Below are positions 27,581 through 35,287 of a stretch of 64,000 nt of DNA, piece after piece. The translations under genes were made by a program, and so were the position numbers. The notes under the pieces were generated by a model, which worked only from the letters and a program-made list of their open reading frames with translations, was not told the origin of the DNA and did not search any database. Each line of letters begins with the position of its first letter. Positions within the stretch are counted from its first letter, which is position 1. The DNA is from Roseivirga ehrenbergii. Lineage in GTDB: Bacteria; Bacteroidota; Bacteroidia; Cytophagales; Cyclobacteriaceae. Location of the stretch: positions 92,195-156,194 of the forward strand of contig NZ_LQZQ01000012.1 of the NCBI RefSeq assembly GCF_001593005.1, in the 5' to 3' direction.

Positions 27581-28075
27581 TTAGTTAGGTTCCCAAAGCT
27601 CAATTTTATTACCTTCTGCATCTAGGATATGTATGAACTTTCCGAAGTCATAAGTAGCCATGCTGTCAACAATGGTTACTCCGTTTTCTTTAAGTTTGAT
27701 GATGAGCGCTTCTATATTTTGAACTTGATAATTGATCATAAAATCCTTTCTGGATGGAGAAAAATGTTCATCTCCTTTTTTGAAAGGCTTCCATTGAAGA
27801 GAGTTAACCTTGTCAGGCTTGTTAAGGTTTCTCGACTCAAAACTTGCAGAGCCCCATTCATTGGTCTCAATCCCTAAATTTTTCGCATACCATTCTTTCG
27901 TTTCTTCCGGATTGTCGGAATAAAAGAATATACCACCAATCCCTGTCACTTTTGGCGTGCTATCAACATTGTCTGTTTGATTTTTTGAGTCTTCCATTTT
28001 TGTGGTTTCATTAGGTGTTGAGTTGCAACTTGCAAGTAAGGCTGCAATCGATATCGTTATGATAAGTCTGTTCAT
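27581..28075 (-). CDS. Lipoprotein with VOC domain
   Basis: This 164-residue protein has a type II signal peptide with lipobox LASC (Cys16), a polar linker of about 25 residues and a VOC domain. VTGIGGIFFYSDNPEETKEW is the first beta-alpha unit (exactly 20 residues) and HILDAEGNKIELWEPN closes the fold with a likely metal-ligand Glu. It differs clearly from the VOC lipoprotein at 23971, so the two are not a recent duplication. Membrane anchoring outside the cytoplasm is inferred from the signal. The YdcF gene is 20 bp upstream on the same strand and probably co-transcribed. Confidence 0.78.
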   Translation of the reverse strand: MNRLIITISIAALLASCNSTPNETTKMEDSKNQTDNVDSTPKVTGIGGIFFYSDNPEETKEWYAKNLGIETNEWGSASFESRNLNKPDKVNSLQWKPFKKGDEHFSPSRKDFMINYQVQNIEALIIKLKENGVTIVDSMATYDFGKFIHILDAEGNKIELWEPN

Positions 28076-28095
28076 TTTGTTCTTCGAAGTATATT

Positions 28096-28860
28096 CTAAA
28101 TATACCCCATCACTTTATAAGTTGCTAAGCCCACCCATTCTTTAAAAAGCGTTTCCCAACGCTTAATGGCTTCCGCTTTTGGAATGACAATATCATCAAA
28201 GTTAAGGCTAGGCCTGTCGGTATAATAGCCTGCAGGGAATTCGTCAAACTCAACGCCTTGCTTGGCTAGACATAGGGCCGAACGCTTCATATGGAAGGCA
28301 GAAGTAATCAAAAGGTATTTCTGATTTGGAAAATCACGCTTCAATATTTTAGCAGATTCCACCGAATTTTCATAGGTGTTTACGGCCTTGGGTTCCACTG
28401 TAATAACAGAATCTGGAACGCCCGCCATTACCAGAAAACTCTTGAGTCTTTCTGCGGCAATACTCATTCCTACTTGCTGAAATCCCAAGCCACCGCTTAC
28501 TATAATGTGTTTCAGTTTACCCTCATTATAAAGTTGAAGTGTATGTGTAATTCTATCGGCACCTTGGTTAAAATACACTCTGTCGTTCGGACTTTTACTG
28601 CCTTTGGTTATACCCGTAAAAACTATCCCCACATCATATACACCCACTTCTTTCATTGGTGTAGGTTCGGGTTCCCATAAAAGCATGGCCCTGTTGCTGA
28701 TGTATTGGTTCGAAAAGAAAATCAATAAAACCAAAGGGAGGATAAAGAAGAGCCTTTTCCTTTTCGGACTTTTAGTGAACCTAGAATACACAAGAAAACC
28801 AATGACCCAAGTGAGGGGCATTACGAAAAGGGCGAGTATTTTTGAAAGAATAAAGAACAC
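28096..28860 (-). CDS. YdcF-family (DUF218) membrane protein
   Basis: This 254-residue protein has two N-terminal transmembrane segments (about residues 2-24 and 36-54) and an extracytoplasmic DUF218 domain. Its marks are YDVGIVFTG, DRVYFNQGADRITHTLQLY, IIVSGGLG, NTYENSVESA and LLITSAFHMKRS. Relatives include SanA/ElyC-type proteins that affect envelope polymer synthesis and YdcF, which binds S-adenosylmethionine; the exact role here is unknown. The ATG at 28860 starts the first hydrophobic segment. The VOC lipoprotein follows by 20 bp. Confidence 0.88.
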   Translation of the reverse strand: MFFILSKILALFVMPLTWVIGFLVYSRFTKSPKRKRLFFILPLVLLIFFSNQYISNRAMLLWEPEPTPMKEVGVYDVGIVFTGITKGSKSPNDRVYFNQGADRITHTLQLYNEGKLKHIIVSGGLGFQQVGMSIAAERLKSFLVMAGVPDSVITVEPKAVNTYENSVESAKILKRDFPNQKYLLITSAFHMKRSALCLAKQGVEFDEFPAGYYTDRPSLNFDDIVIPKAEAIKRWETLFKEWVGLATYKVMGYI

Positions 28861-29005
28861 GATGGATTTTTTACGAAATTACATTAACAAAATCTGAAAT
28901 CATTATCGATTGATTATTAATTAGTTAAATGTTTTTTGTTTTGTTTTTGATATTTATTTCACAACGGGTGTAATGACATACCCTCACCCTCGTCTCTACT
29001 ATTGA

Positions 29006-29518
29006 ATGGAGTTGCAAACGTTTAAATCACAAGTTCTACCAGTAAAGGATAAGCTCTTTCGGATCGCTCTTAATATGATGCGGTCTGTGGAGGAAGCCGA
29101 AGACATTCTACAGGATGTAATGGTAAAGCTTTGGGACAAACGGGCGCAATGGGTCGAGTACAGAAACTTAGAGGCTTTTGCGGTAACAATTACCAAAAAC
29201 CTTTGTTTGGACAGACTCAAATCAAAAAGAATGAAAGGCCATTTCGACATTCAAGAAATGGAGTTGGATTCTGGAGCAGTTTCGCCTTACCAACGCATTG
29301 AACTGGACGACAGCGTAAAAACGATGGTGAGGGTGTTTGAGCAACTGCCAGATCAACAGCGGCTTTTGATTACCCTTCGGGATGTGGAAGGCTACAGCTA
29401 TGAAGAAATAGCAGAGCAAACAGGGTTGGAAGTGAACAACATTAGAGTGGGCATTTCCAGAGCAAGAAAGAAGGCGAAAGAAGATTACTTAAAAATTGCG
29501 AATTATGAACAGCAATAA
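29006..29518 (+). CDS. ECF-type RNA polymerase sigma factor
   Basis: This 170-residue protein has the sigma-70 region 2 at about residues 10-75 (FRIALNMMRSVEEAEDILQD, then VMVKLWDKR) and region 4 at about 105-160 (LPDQQRLLITLRDVEGYSYE followed by EIAEQTGLEVNNIRVGISRA). It lacks regions 1 and 3, as in extracytoplasmic-function sigma factors. Its stop overlaps the ATG of the next gene by 14 bp, so it is translationally coupled to a membrane protein that is probably its anti-sigma factor. Downstream envelope proteins are its likely targets by position. Confidence 0.92.
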   Translation: MELQTFKSQVLPVKDKLFRIALNMMRSVEEAEDILQDVMVKLWDKRAQWVEYRNLEAFAVTITKNLCLDRLKSKRMKGHFDIQEMELDSGAVSPYQRIELDDSVKTMVRVFEQLPDQQRLLITLRDVEGYSYEEIAEQTGLEVNNIRVGISRARKKAKEDYLKIANYEQQ

Positions 29519-30281
29519 AGAAATAGAGGCATTAATCGAGAAATATAACAACGGGGAAACTTCTCTTCAGGAAGAAGAGCAACTCCAAAGCTTCTTTCGG
29601 AGAGAAGGCGTCCCCGACCATTTGAAGGAGGTGCAAGTCTGGTTTGCACAGCTTGATTTGAGAGCGAAAACAGAATGGGAAGGTTTTTCTGAAGATAAGC
29701 TTTTTGGAAAGTTGGAATCCCAGGTGAAGCAAGAAGAAGCCAAAGTGGTTCCGATGCTTCAACCTAAAACAAAGCAGGTTTGGTTGTATCGTGTAGCGGC
29801 TGCCGTGGCTTTAGTATTAGTCGGCTTCTACTTGGGTAATGAAATCAGAAATGATGATGTAGCAGGAGTGAAAGAAGAATTGGCGCAGGTAAAAGCTATG
29901 ATGCTCGAACAAATGACAAGCTCATCGGCCAGTGGAAGGCTGCAAGCAGTGAACTACTCGGTTGAACTTAAAGAAGTAGATCAGGAAATGCTCAACGCTT
30001 TGATTAACGTGCTGGAAACCGATGAAAACATGAATGTAAGGTTAAAAGCAGTGGAGGGTTTGGCCAAGTTTTATGATGAGCCCATAGCCAAGAAAGCTTT
30101 GCTTAAGGCTTTAAAAGAAGAGAAAGAGCCAATGATGCAAATCGCGTTGATTGATGTGTTAGTGGAAAATAATGAAAAAGCAGCATTGGACGATTTAGAA
30201 CGCATAGCCGAAGACAGCAACAGTATAAAAGGAGTGAAGGATCAGGCTTATATGGGCATGTTCAAACTCAAAGAAATGTAA
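29505..30281 (+). CDS. Membrane anti-sigma candidate with HEAT-like repeats
   Basis: From ATG 29505 this is 258 residues. The cytoplasmic N-terminus (about 1-80) resembles the sigma-binding helical region of anti-sigma factors (IEKYNNGETSLQEEEQLQSF) but has no zinc HxxxCxxC motif. A single transmembrane helix is at about 92-111. It is followed by a short coiled segment and a C-terminal HEAT-repeat-like region at about 165-258 (LINVLETDENMNVRLKAVEG, LLKALKEEKEPMMQIALIDV). The HEAT part would sense or bind a periplasmic partner. The anti-sigma role is inferred from the overlap with the sigma gene and topology. The TTG at 29496 is a less likely start. Confidence 0.75.
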   Translation: MNSNKEIEALIEKYNNGETSLQEEEQLQSFFRREGVPDHLKEVQVWFAQLDLRAKTEWEGFSEDKLFGKLESQVKQEEAKVVPMLQPKTKQVWLYRVAAAVALVLVGFYLGNEIRNDDVAGVKEELAQVKAMMLEQMTSSSASGRLQAVNYSVELKEVDQEMLNALINVLETDENMNVRLKAVEGLAKFYDEPIAKKALLKALKEEKEPMMQIALIDVLVENNEKAALDDLERIAEDSNSIKGVKDQAYMGMFKLKEM

Positions 30282-30362
30282 AAGTATTTAATCGATTGAA
30301 TTGGTCAGGATTAGCCTTCCTTAAAAGGTAAAACTCAAAATATCTGAAACATAAAAAAATCA

Positions 30363-31136
30363 ATGATGAAAAAGTTAACAATGAATTTATTAGCGATAGC
30401 GCTCTTTTTAGTGGCCTTTACGGTAGAAGGACAGGATTTTAAAGTCGCAGTATCGGGTCAAAAGAAAGTTGTGATTAAAGAAGTAAACAGGGTAAGTGTA
30501 GAAGCTTATGACGGCACTGAAATTCAAATTACTTCAAGTAACAAGGACGAGGAACGATCAGAAAGAGCCGCAGGCCTTAAGTCGCTCAGCGCAAGGGGAG
30601 AAGACAATACTGGAATTGGTTTGAATGTAAAGACTGAAGCTGGAGAAATCACTATAATGCAAGTAGCCAGACGCGCAGATGGAAAATACACCATCAAAAT
30701 ACCCAAGTCGATGAATGTGAAAGTTGAGCATAATGGGAGCTGGGAAGGTAGTAAAATTGAAGTATACCGAGTAAGCGGAGAGCTGGAGATTTCAGGTAAT
30801 AATAATGGAGTGTATTTGGAAGACATTACTGGCCCAGCTTTGGTGAACACAGTTTATGGTCAAATCGAAGCTAAATTTACTTCACTGAGCCAAGCAGGTC
30901 CAACCTCATTAGTTTCGGTATATGGCGATGTAGACGTAACGCTTCCGGCCAATGCGAAAGCCAATATTTCGGCAAAAACACCTTTTGGTGAAGCCTACTC
31001 AGATTTAAATATTGAATTCCCTAAAACGGACGGTATGAGAAAGGTAAGCTCAACTGTGGAAGGCACCTTAAATGGTGGAGGCGTCAAACTTGATATTCAA
31101 GCCTCTTACAAAAATATCTACCTTCGAAAGAAGTAA
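30363..31136 (+). CDS. Secreted DUF4097-like beta-helix protein 1
   Basis: This 257-residue protein has a signal peptide (LLAIALFLVAFTVEGQ). The short beta-strand repeats that follow resemble DUF4097/adhesin-type right-handed beta structure: VEAYDGTEIQITSS, MNVKVEHNGSWEGSKIEVYR, LEISGNNNGVYLEDITGPAL and VSVYGDVDVTLPANAKANIS. It lies 80 bp after the anti-sigma candidate. Two related but diverged genes follow. The function is unknown; a structural or sensory envelope role under the sigma factor is inferred from position. The upstream leader contains AACTCAAAATAT, shared with the next gene. Confidence 0.7.
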   Translation: MMKKLTMNLLAIALFLVAFTVEGQDFKVAVSGQKKVVIKEVNRVSVEAYDGTEIQITSSNKDEERSERAAGLKSLSARGEDNTGIGLNVKTEAGEITIMQVARRADGKYTIKIPKSMNVKVEHNGSWEGSKIEVYRVSGELEISGNNNGVYLEDITGPALVNTVYGQIEAKFTSLSQAGPTSLVSVYGDVDVTLPANAKANISAKTPFGEAYSDLNIEFPKTDGMRKVSSTVEGTLNGGGVKLDIQASYKNIYLRKK

Positions 31137-31148
31137 TCTGAAATGTCC

Positions 31149-31173
31149 GTGAAGTTTAAATACTAAACTTTAC
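31149..31173 (+). terminator. AT-rich hairpin after DUF4097-like gene 1
   Basis: GTGAAGTTTA and TAAACTTTAC pair with one G-U over 10 bp around a 5-nt loop, followed after 5 nt by TTTTTC. It starts 13 bp after the stop. It is a weak intrinsic terminator candidate because of the low GC content. Confidence 0.4.
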
Positions 31174-31243
31174 AGATGTTTTTCTAATACCGGGCTAAAA
31201 TAGGTAGCCATACTTCCCTCAAAAGGAAGCTCAAGTCTAAGGC

Positions 31244-31302
31244 AATTCTCCCTCTATTTTACTTAGTGATTCGTATTCAATTATGATTGAAACGGGAGAA
31301 TT
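31244..31302 (+). other. Nested inverted repeats upstream of DUF4097-like gene 2
   Basis: AATTCTCCC (31244-31252) and GGGAGAATT (31294-31302) are perfect 9-bp arms. They enclose a second perfect hairpin, TTCAAT-TATG-ATTGAA (31276-31291). The structure ends 84 bp before the next start codon and could be a leader RNA structure or an operator. No gene is visible in the 250-bp gap. Confidence 0.45.
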
Positions 31303-31386
31303 ATGTCTTGACGAACTGAAAAATCAAGCTTGAATTCTGATTTGAATAGAATTCTAAAAACGGTCAACAACTCAAAATATCACAAC

Positions 31387-32127
31387 ATGAAAAAGCCAAT
31401 TTTAATCCTAATGATACTCATGCTCTTTTCGGTTTGTGCCTTTGCGCAAAAGCAAATCAATCAGACCTTTGATGCCAGTGCAGTCAAAAACATCGACCTC
31501 TTTTTCAAGTATCCCGAATTGGTCAAAATTAAAGTATGGGATAAAAATGAAGTCAACATTAAAGGTCATGTAGAAATCCATAATGGAGAATTTGATGATG
31601 ATTTCGAACTCTCTAGCCAGGTTAGCGGAGGGAAACTCATGATAGAGTCGAACATCAAAAACATCGACAACTATAAAAACTATCAGGTATACACTGATAA
31701 AGATGAGGACGGAGAAAATAGGTCTGTCACCATTTCAAAAAATGGAACCACTATTTCTACAGGTAAAAGTGGCCGCTACACCAACGGAATCAATATTTCG
31801 ATTGTGTTAGAAGTGACTGTTCCTCGCAGTATGGCTGTTATGCTCGATGCCCGTTATGGTTTGGTAGAAGTATTGCAAAGCACGAACCATCTTGATGTGG
31901 AAGCCCGATATGGCGGAGTGGATGTGAAAGTAGACGAGACTGAATCTTTGGATTTAGAGGCCAGCACCCAGTGGGGGCAAATCTTCTCTAACCTAGAAAC
32001 CAAGGTAGAAATTGGTGGAGATGATGGCCTCGGTAAATGGATGAAAGCACATGCATCTATCAAAGATGGCAGCCAGCGCCTCAAGATAGAATCACAGTAT
32101 GGTCACGTGTATTTGCGTAAAAACTAA
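31387..32127 (+). CDS. Secreted DUF4097-like beta-helix protein 2
   Basis: From ATG 31387 this is 246 residues with a signal peptide (LILMILMLFSVCAFAQ). The frame extends upstream to 31330 with residues that do not fit a signal, so 31387 is chosen. The mature part is beta-rich: IDLFFKYPELVKIKVWDKNE, VTVPRSMAVMLDARYGLVEV and LDVEARYGGVDVKVDETESL. This pattern is shared with the genes on both sides, especially the W-D-K-N-E strand also present in gene 3. The C-terminal IESQYGHVYLRKN matches the end of gene 1 (ASYKNIYLRKK). It is a diverged tandem paralogue of unknown function. Confidence 0.72.
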   Translation: MKKPILILMILMLFSVCAFAQKQINQTFDASAVKNIDLFFKYPELVKIKVWDKNEVNIKGHVEIHNGEFDDDFELSSQVSGGKLMIESNIKNIDNYKNYQVYTDKDEDGENRSVTISKNGTTISTGKSGRYTNGINISIVLEVTVPRSMAVMLDARYGLVEVLQSTNHLDVEARYGGVDVKVDETESLDLEASTQWGQIFSNLETKVEIGGDDGLGKWMKAHASIKDGSQRLKIESQYGHVYLRKN

Positions 32128-32138
32128 ATCAAGGAATC

Positions 32139-32837
32139 ATGAAAGCACTCTTTACATTTATCGCTTGTCTTTTCGCGCAGCTAGCTTTCTCCCAAGCCGA
32201 AACCATCGAAAAAAGCTATGCCTACACTGGCCAAAAGCTGGATCTTGATTTGAACTTTGGAACCGAAGTAATTCTGAAATCTTGGGATAAGAATGAGATA
32301 TCAGTAAAAATTACCTATGAAATTAACGAGGGCAAAGACAACGAGGTCATGGATTGGAAAGTGGATGATAGCAATGGAAAACTGACTGTTGAAATTGAAC
32401 TAGACAGCAAGAAGCTAGAAAAACTTGGCGATTGTTGCTGTAATAGTAAGAATGGAAATCACTGGTCTGGGCGTGGTTCCAAAGGCAATAGAGTTTGTGT
32501 TGACATCAAGGTAGAAGTAATGATGCCTGGAAAGTCGGATGTGAAGGTCAAAACCATTGTGGCTGATGTAGCTGTAGAAGGCTTTTCAGGTAACCTCGAT
32601 TTAGAAACGGTTACAGGCCAAATCAATTTACTCTGGGCAAAGAGCGCTGGTGCCCAAGTGAATATTGAAACGGTCAATGGCGGTATTTATACCAATATGG
32701 ATTTGGCCATGGAAAAGGAGAAAGGACTTCCGAAAATCAGTAGCCACAAAGTGAAGGCCACTTACAAAAGCGGTGGCAGAGCACTAAATCTAAAAACGGT
32801 GACGAGTGATATTTACCTAAAAGCCTCTGACCTGTAA
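32139..32837 (+). CDS. Secreted DUF4097-like beta-helix protein 3 with Cys cluster
   Basis: This 232-residue protein starts 11 bp after gene 2. It has a signal peptide (LFTFIACLFAQLAFSQ) and the same beta pattern (EVILKSWDKNEISVKITYEI, MPGKSDVKVKTIVADVAVEG, VNIETVNGGIYTNMDLAMEK). Unlike the other two it carries an insertion with Cys99, Cys100 and Cys101 followed by His108 and Cys120 (GDCCCNSKNGNHWSG). This could form disulfides or bind a metal in the periplasm. It ends ...VTSDIYLKASDL, parallel to the ends of the paralogues. The function is unknown. Confidence 0.72.
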   Translation: MKALFTFIACLFAQLAFSQAETIEKSYAYTGQKLDLDLNFGTEVILKSWDKNEISVKITYEINEGKDNEVMDWKVDDSNGKLTVEIELDSKKLEKLGDCCCNSKNGNHWSGRGSKGNRVCVDIKVEVMMPGKSDVKVKTIVADVAVEGFSGNLDLETVTGQINLLWAKSAGAQVNIETVNGGIYTNMDLAMEKEKGLPKISSHKVKATYKSGGRALNLKTVTSDIYLKASDL

Positions 32838-33025
32838 GAAAGAAGGGCTTGGAAAGCAGTCTTTATGTTATCGACTGTTAATGAATTCACCTTTTGCGGT
32901 TAATTTCAGTTAAAAAGACCAAGGGCATGCAACATTTTTGCTCCGAGGCGCATCTATATAGCAAAGGAAAAAGCAGCAGTCAGTAACTTTTCTGAAAAAG
33001 AGAAGTGTAGAAAAATAAAAACCAG

Positions 33026-33304
33026 ATGTTCTCTCAATCCACTTTATACTTCGGCACCATGGATGGTCACCACAAAATCAGCATCAGCGGAGTAGTTTTT
33101 TATGTAGAAAATGAATGTAAGAATCTACTTCTTAATCATCTCAAATTCATGCATAGAAATAACACGCTTCAATCAGAAAATCAGTTTGAATCGGGCGAAG
33201 AGCGAGTAGCCGAAATTTTACTGGAGGAACTTAAAGGAGGAAAAGACGTGGTGACTTGCAAGGAACTGGAAGCTGTAATTAACCGCACAAGAAATTTAAG
33301 ATAG
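33026..33304 (+). CDS. Small protein resembling the N-terminal domain of PspC proteins
   Basis: This 92-residue protein has no signal or membrane segment. KISISGVVFYVENECKNLLL at about 16-35, GEERVAEILLEELKGGKDVV and TCKELEAVINRTRN resemble the cytoplasmic N-terminal segment of Bacteroidota PspC-domain proteins, which reads ISISGIxFxIeeDaYexL then eIxxDIExRIAEiFxExL then ItxxdVexVIxxMG. This is from memory of the pattern and has not been searched. Here the PspC membrane domain itself is missing, so the unit stands alone. It is followed by a strong terminator. It lies 188 bp after the third DUF4097-like gene, a fold that also occurs in PspC systems. Confidence 0.6.
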   Translation: MFSQSTLYFGTMDGHHKISISGVVFYVENECKNLLLNHLKFMHRNNTLQSENQFESGEERVAEILLEELKGGKDVVTCKELEAVINRTRNLR

Positions 33305-33356
33305 CCTGATTTAGTTATGGTTTGAGGTGATTATTAAACAGGTGTTTTCTATCCAA

Positions 33357-33382
33357 GCCCCGGCATTTGTCGGGGTTTTTTT
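33357..33382 (+). terminator. Rho-independent terminator after the PspC-like small gene
   Basis: CCCCG and CGGGG pair around an 8-nt loop and are followed by seven T residues. It ends the plus-strand run that started with the sigma factor. Confidence 0.85.
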
Positions 33383-33428
33383 ATGGATTCCGCATTAAAC
33401 AATCCATCCAAATTTCATAATTTCAAAC

Positions 33429-34631
33429 ATGCTTACAGAAAAGGATATTCAGCGATTTCGAAAGGAAACTCCGGGGACAGATAAGGTGATTCACTTCAAC
33501 AATGCAGGAAGTTCGCTACCGCCTCAGGCAGTGCGTCATGCTGTGATCGATTATTTGGAGGAAGAAATGACTTACGGGGGTTATGAAACCCATGAAAAAT
33601 ATGCTGAACAGATCTCAGGAGCTTATACTTCTATTGCCAAACTAATCAATGCTTCCGCAGAAGAAATTGCTTTGGTAGAAAACGCTACAGCCGCTTGGCA
33701 TGCCGCCTTTCAGGCCATTGATTGGAAAGATGGTGATGTGATTATTGCTACCCAAGCCGATTACGCTTCGAACTACCTTTCGTATTTGCACCTTCAAAGA
33801 AAAGTGGCGATAGAAATCAAAGTCATTCCTAATAAGGCTTCGGGAGAACTGGATTTAGCAGCGCTAGAAAACATGATGAATACTTCGGTAAAACTGGTTT
33901 CTATTACGCATATGCCTACCAATGGCGGATTGACCGTAGATGCCGAAGGAGTAGGAGAGATCACTCGAAAACATGGTATCTTGTACTTATTAGATGCCTG
34001 TCAATCCGTAGGACAATACCCGCTTGATGTAGAAAAAATTGGTTGCGATATGCTTTCTGCCACAGGCAGAAAGTACATGCGAGGTCCACGAGGTACTGGC
34101 TTTCTCTATGTTCGAAAGTCGGTATTGCCAAAGTTGACGCCCGCTGTCATTGATCTTCATTCCGCGGAATGGACAGGCAAAGCGACTTACTCCATTCGAA
34201 AAGATGCTAAAAAATTTGAGAATTGGGAAGGAAACCGAGCCAATACCCTAGGGCTCAAAGCCGCTGCGGATTACATTTTAGAAGTAGGTATCGAGAATAT
34301 ATGGGAACGGGTGCAACATTTGTCTTCGGTGTTAAGAAAGCAAATTAGTCAAGTAAAGGGCATCACTGTTCACGATATTGGTGAAGTGAAAAGTGGGATT
34401 GTGTCGTTTACAGTAGAAGGGAAATCAGCCGCAGAGGTGAAAACCTACTTACATCGCCAAGGCATTAATATTTCATGGATGGGAATTCCTAACAGTTATC
34501 TCGATATGACGGCTCGACAGTTGAAAGAAATCGTGCGTGCCTCCGTGCATTACTATAATACCGAAGAAGAAATTGAGGTGTTTACTGCTACACTAGAGGA
34601 AATGATAGGCTATGAACCCTCCAAAAGTTGA
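33429..34631 (+). CDS. Class V PLP-dependent aminotransferase
   Basis: This 400-residue fold-type I PLP enzyme belongs to class V, near the cysteine desulfurase/isopenicillin N epimerase-like branch. HFNNAGSSLPP is near the start, NATAAWHAAFQA in the PLP phosphate-binding region, LLDACQSVGQYPLDV carries the PLP-pyridine Asp, and SATGRKYMRGPRGTGFLYV holds the Schiff-base Lys. A desulfurase-type active Cys loop is not evident, so lyase or aminotransferase activity is likelier. The substrate is unknown. The final residues EPSKS and the stop codon are encoded by the left arm of repeat copy B, so the element has supplied the C-terminus. Confidence 0.85.
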   Translation: MLTEKDIQRFRKETPGTDKVIHFNNAGSSLPPQAVRHAVIDYLEEEMTYGGYETHEKYAEQISGAYTSIAKLINASAEEIALVENATAAWHAAFQAIDWKDGDVIIATQADYASNYLSYLHLQRKVAIEIKVIPNKASGELDLAALENMMNTSVKLVSITHMPTNGGLTVDAEGVGEITRKHGILYLLDACQSVGQYPLDVEKIGCDMLSATGRKYMRGPRGTGFLYVRKSVLPKLTPAVIDLHSAEWTGKATYSIRKDAKKFENWEGNRANTLGLKAAADYILEVGIENIWERVQHLSSVLRKQISQVKGITVHDIGEVKSGIVSFTVEGKSAAEVKTYLHRQGINISWMGIPNSYLDMTARQLKEIVRASVHYYNTEEEIEVFTATLEEMIGYEPSKS

Positions 34632-34695
34632 GGCCTCAATCCGGTCTAGAGCTAATGCATTTAGTCTAACTATGAATCTTAACTTTTGGAGGGTT
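34615..34695. repeat. 81-bp inverted-repeat element, copy B
   Basis: AACCCTCCAAAAGTT (34615-34629) and AACTTTTGGAGGGTT (34681-34695) are perfect 15-bp inverted arms. The 51-bp interior, read on the minus strand, contains ATTCAT-GTT words also present in copy D and in the reverse of copy C. The left arm overlaps the last 17 bp of the aminotransferase gene. It sits between convergent genes and may also terminate both. Confidence 0.85.
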
Positions 34696-34698
34696 TCG

Positions 34699-35223
34699 TT
34701 AATGAGAAGATTTCTCTGCTGTGTTAATCAACGCAATAAACTTTTCTAGTTTGTCCGTTTCGGCCTCAAAACTTGTGCTGTCATTGATTACCGCATGAAC
34801 GCCTCCAAGGTAATTTATCCCCAAATATTTAGCGGTTTCAGAAAAGGGTAGCCAGAATTGATCGCCCAAATGATTGCCGATGGAGCAGCTTAATGCGGCC
34901 ATATTTTTTCCCCTCAGCTTTCTGCCTAAATCCTTTTCAATTTCGAGTAAGTCGGTAATGCGATCGAAGAACACTTTCATGATACCGCTCATACTGTACC
35001 AATACACTGGAGTGGCAAAAATCAAAGTATCGTAGTTGTCGATGATGTTTCGCATCATAGGAAGGAAATCGTCCCCTGCGTTCTTGTGTGCATAGTCATA
35101 GTAGCTAAAATCATAATCATTCAAGTCGATTAAGTCCCAATCAGACTTTTCCTTGAGCAGGTTCACCACTTTGGAGGTGTCACCGTCATTTCTAGAACTG
35201 CCAAGAATAATAATGCTTCTCAT
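34699..35223 (-). CDS. NAD(P)H-dependent FMN reductase / flavodoxin-like protein
   Basis: This 174-residue flavodoxin-fold protein belongs to the NADPH-dependent FMN reductase family. SIIILGSSRNDGDTSKVVNL at about 3-22 is the phosphate loop for FMN. FATPVYWYSMSGIMKVFFDR at about 71-90 is the second FMN-binding stretch. SIGNHLGDQFWLPF follows. The electron acceptor is unknown. The chromate transporter lies 64 bp upstream on the same strand. Flavoreductases of this fold can reduce chromate, so a functional link is possible but speculative. Confidence 0.85.
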   Translation of the reverse strand: MRSIIILGSSRNDGDTSKVVNLLKEKSDWDLIDLNDYDFSYYDYAHKNAGDDFLPMMRNIIDNYDTLIFATPVYWYSMSGIMKVFFDRITDLLEIEKDLGRKLRGKNMAALSCSIGNHLGDQFWLPFSETAKYLGINYLGGVHAVINDSTSFEAETDKLEKFIALINTAEKSSH

Positions 35224-35287
35224 AGCTGCGTAAGTTTGGGGAATGAGAAGCTAAAGCTACTTCATATACTTTTTAGAAAGAAGGCTT

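Noticed and set aside
27203..27625. Plus-strand frame of 140 codons across the NmrA-like gene
   Set aside because: It is antisense to a well-supported coding gene, and its residues look like reversed coding sequence.
28291..28680. Plus-strand frame of 129 codons inside the YdcF gene
   Set aside because: It is antisense to a gene with clear DUF218 motifs; no signal or domain pattern is visible.
32095..32115. CACGTG at about 32104 as a parS core
   Set aside because: The flanks are not symmetrical and do not match the GTTTCACGTGAAAC consensus; it lies inside a coding gene. CACGTG near 52061 fails for the same reason.
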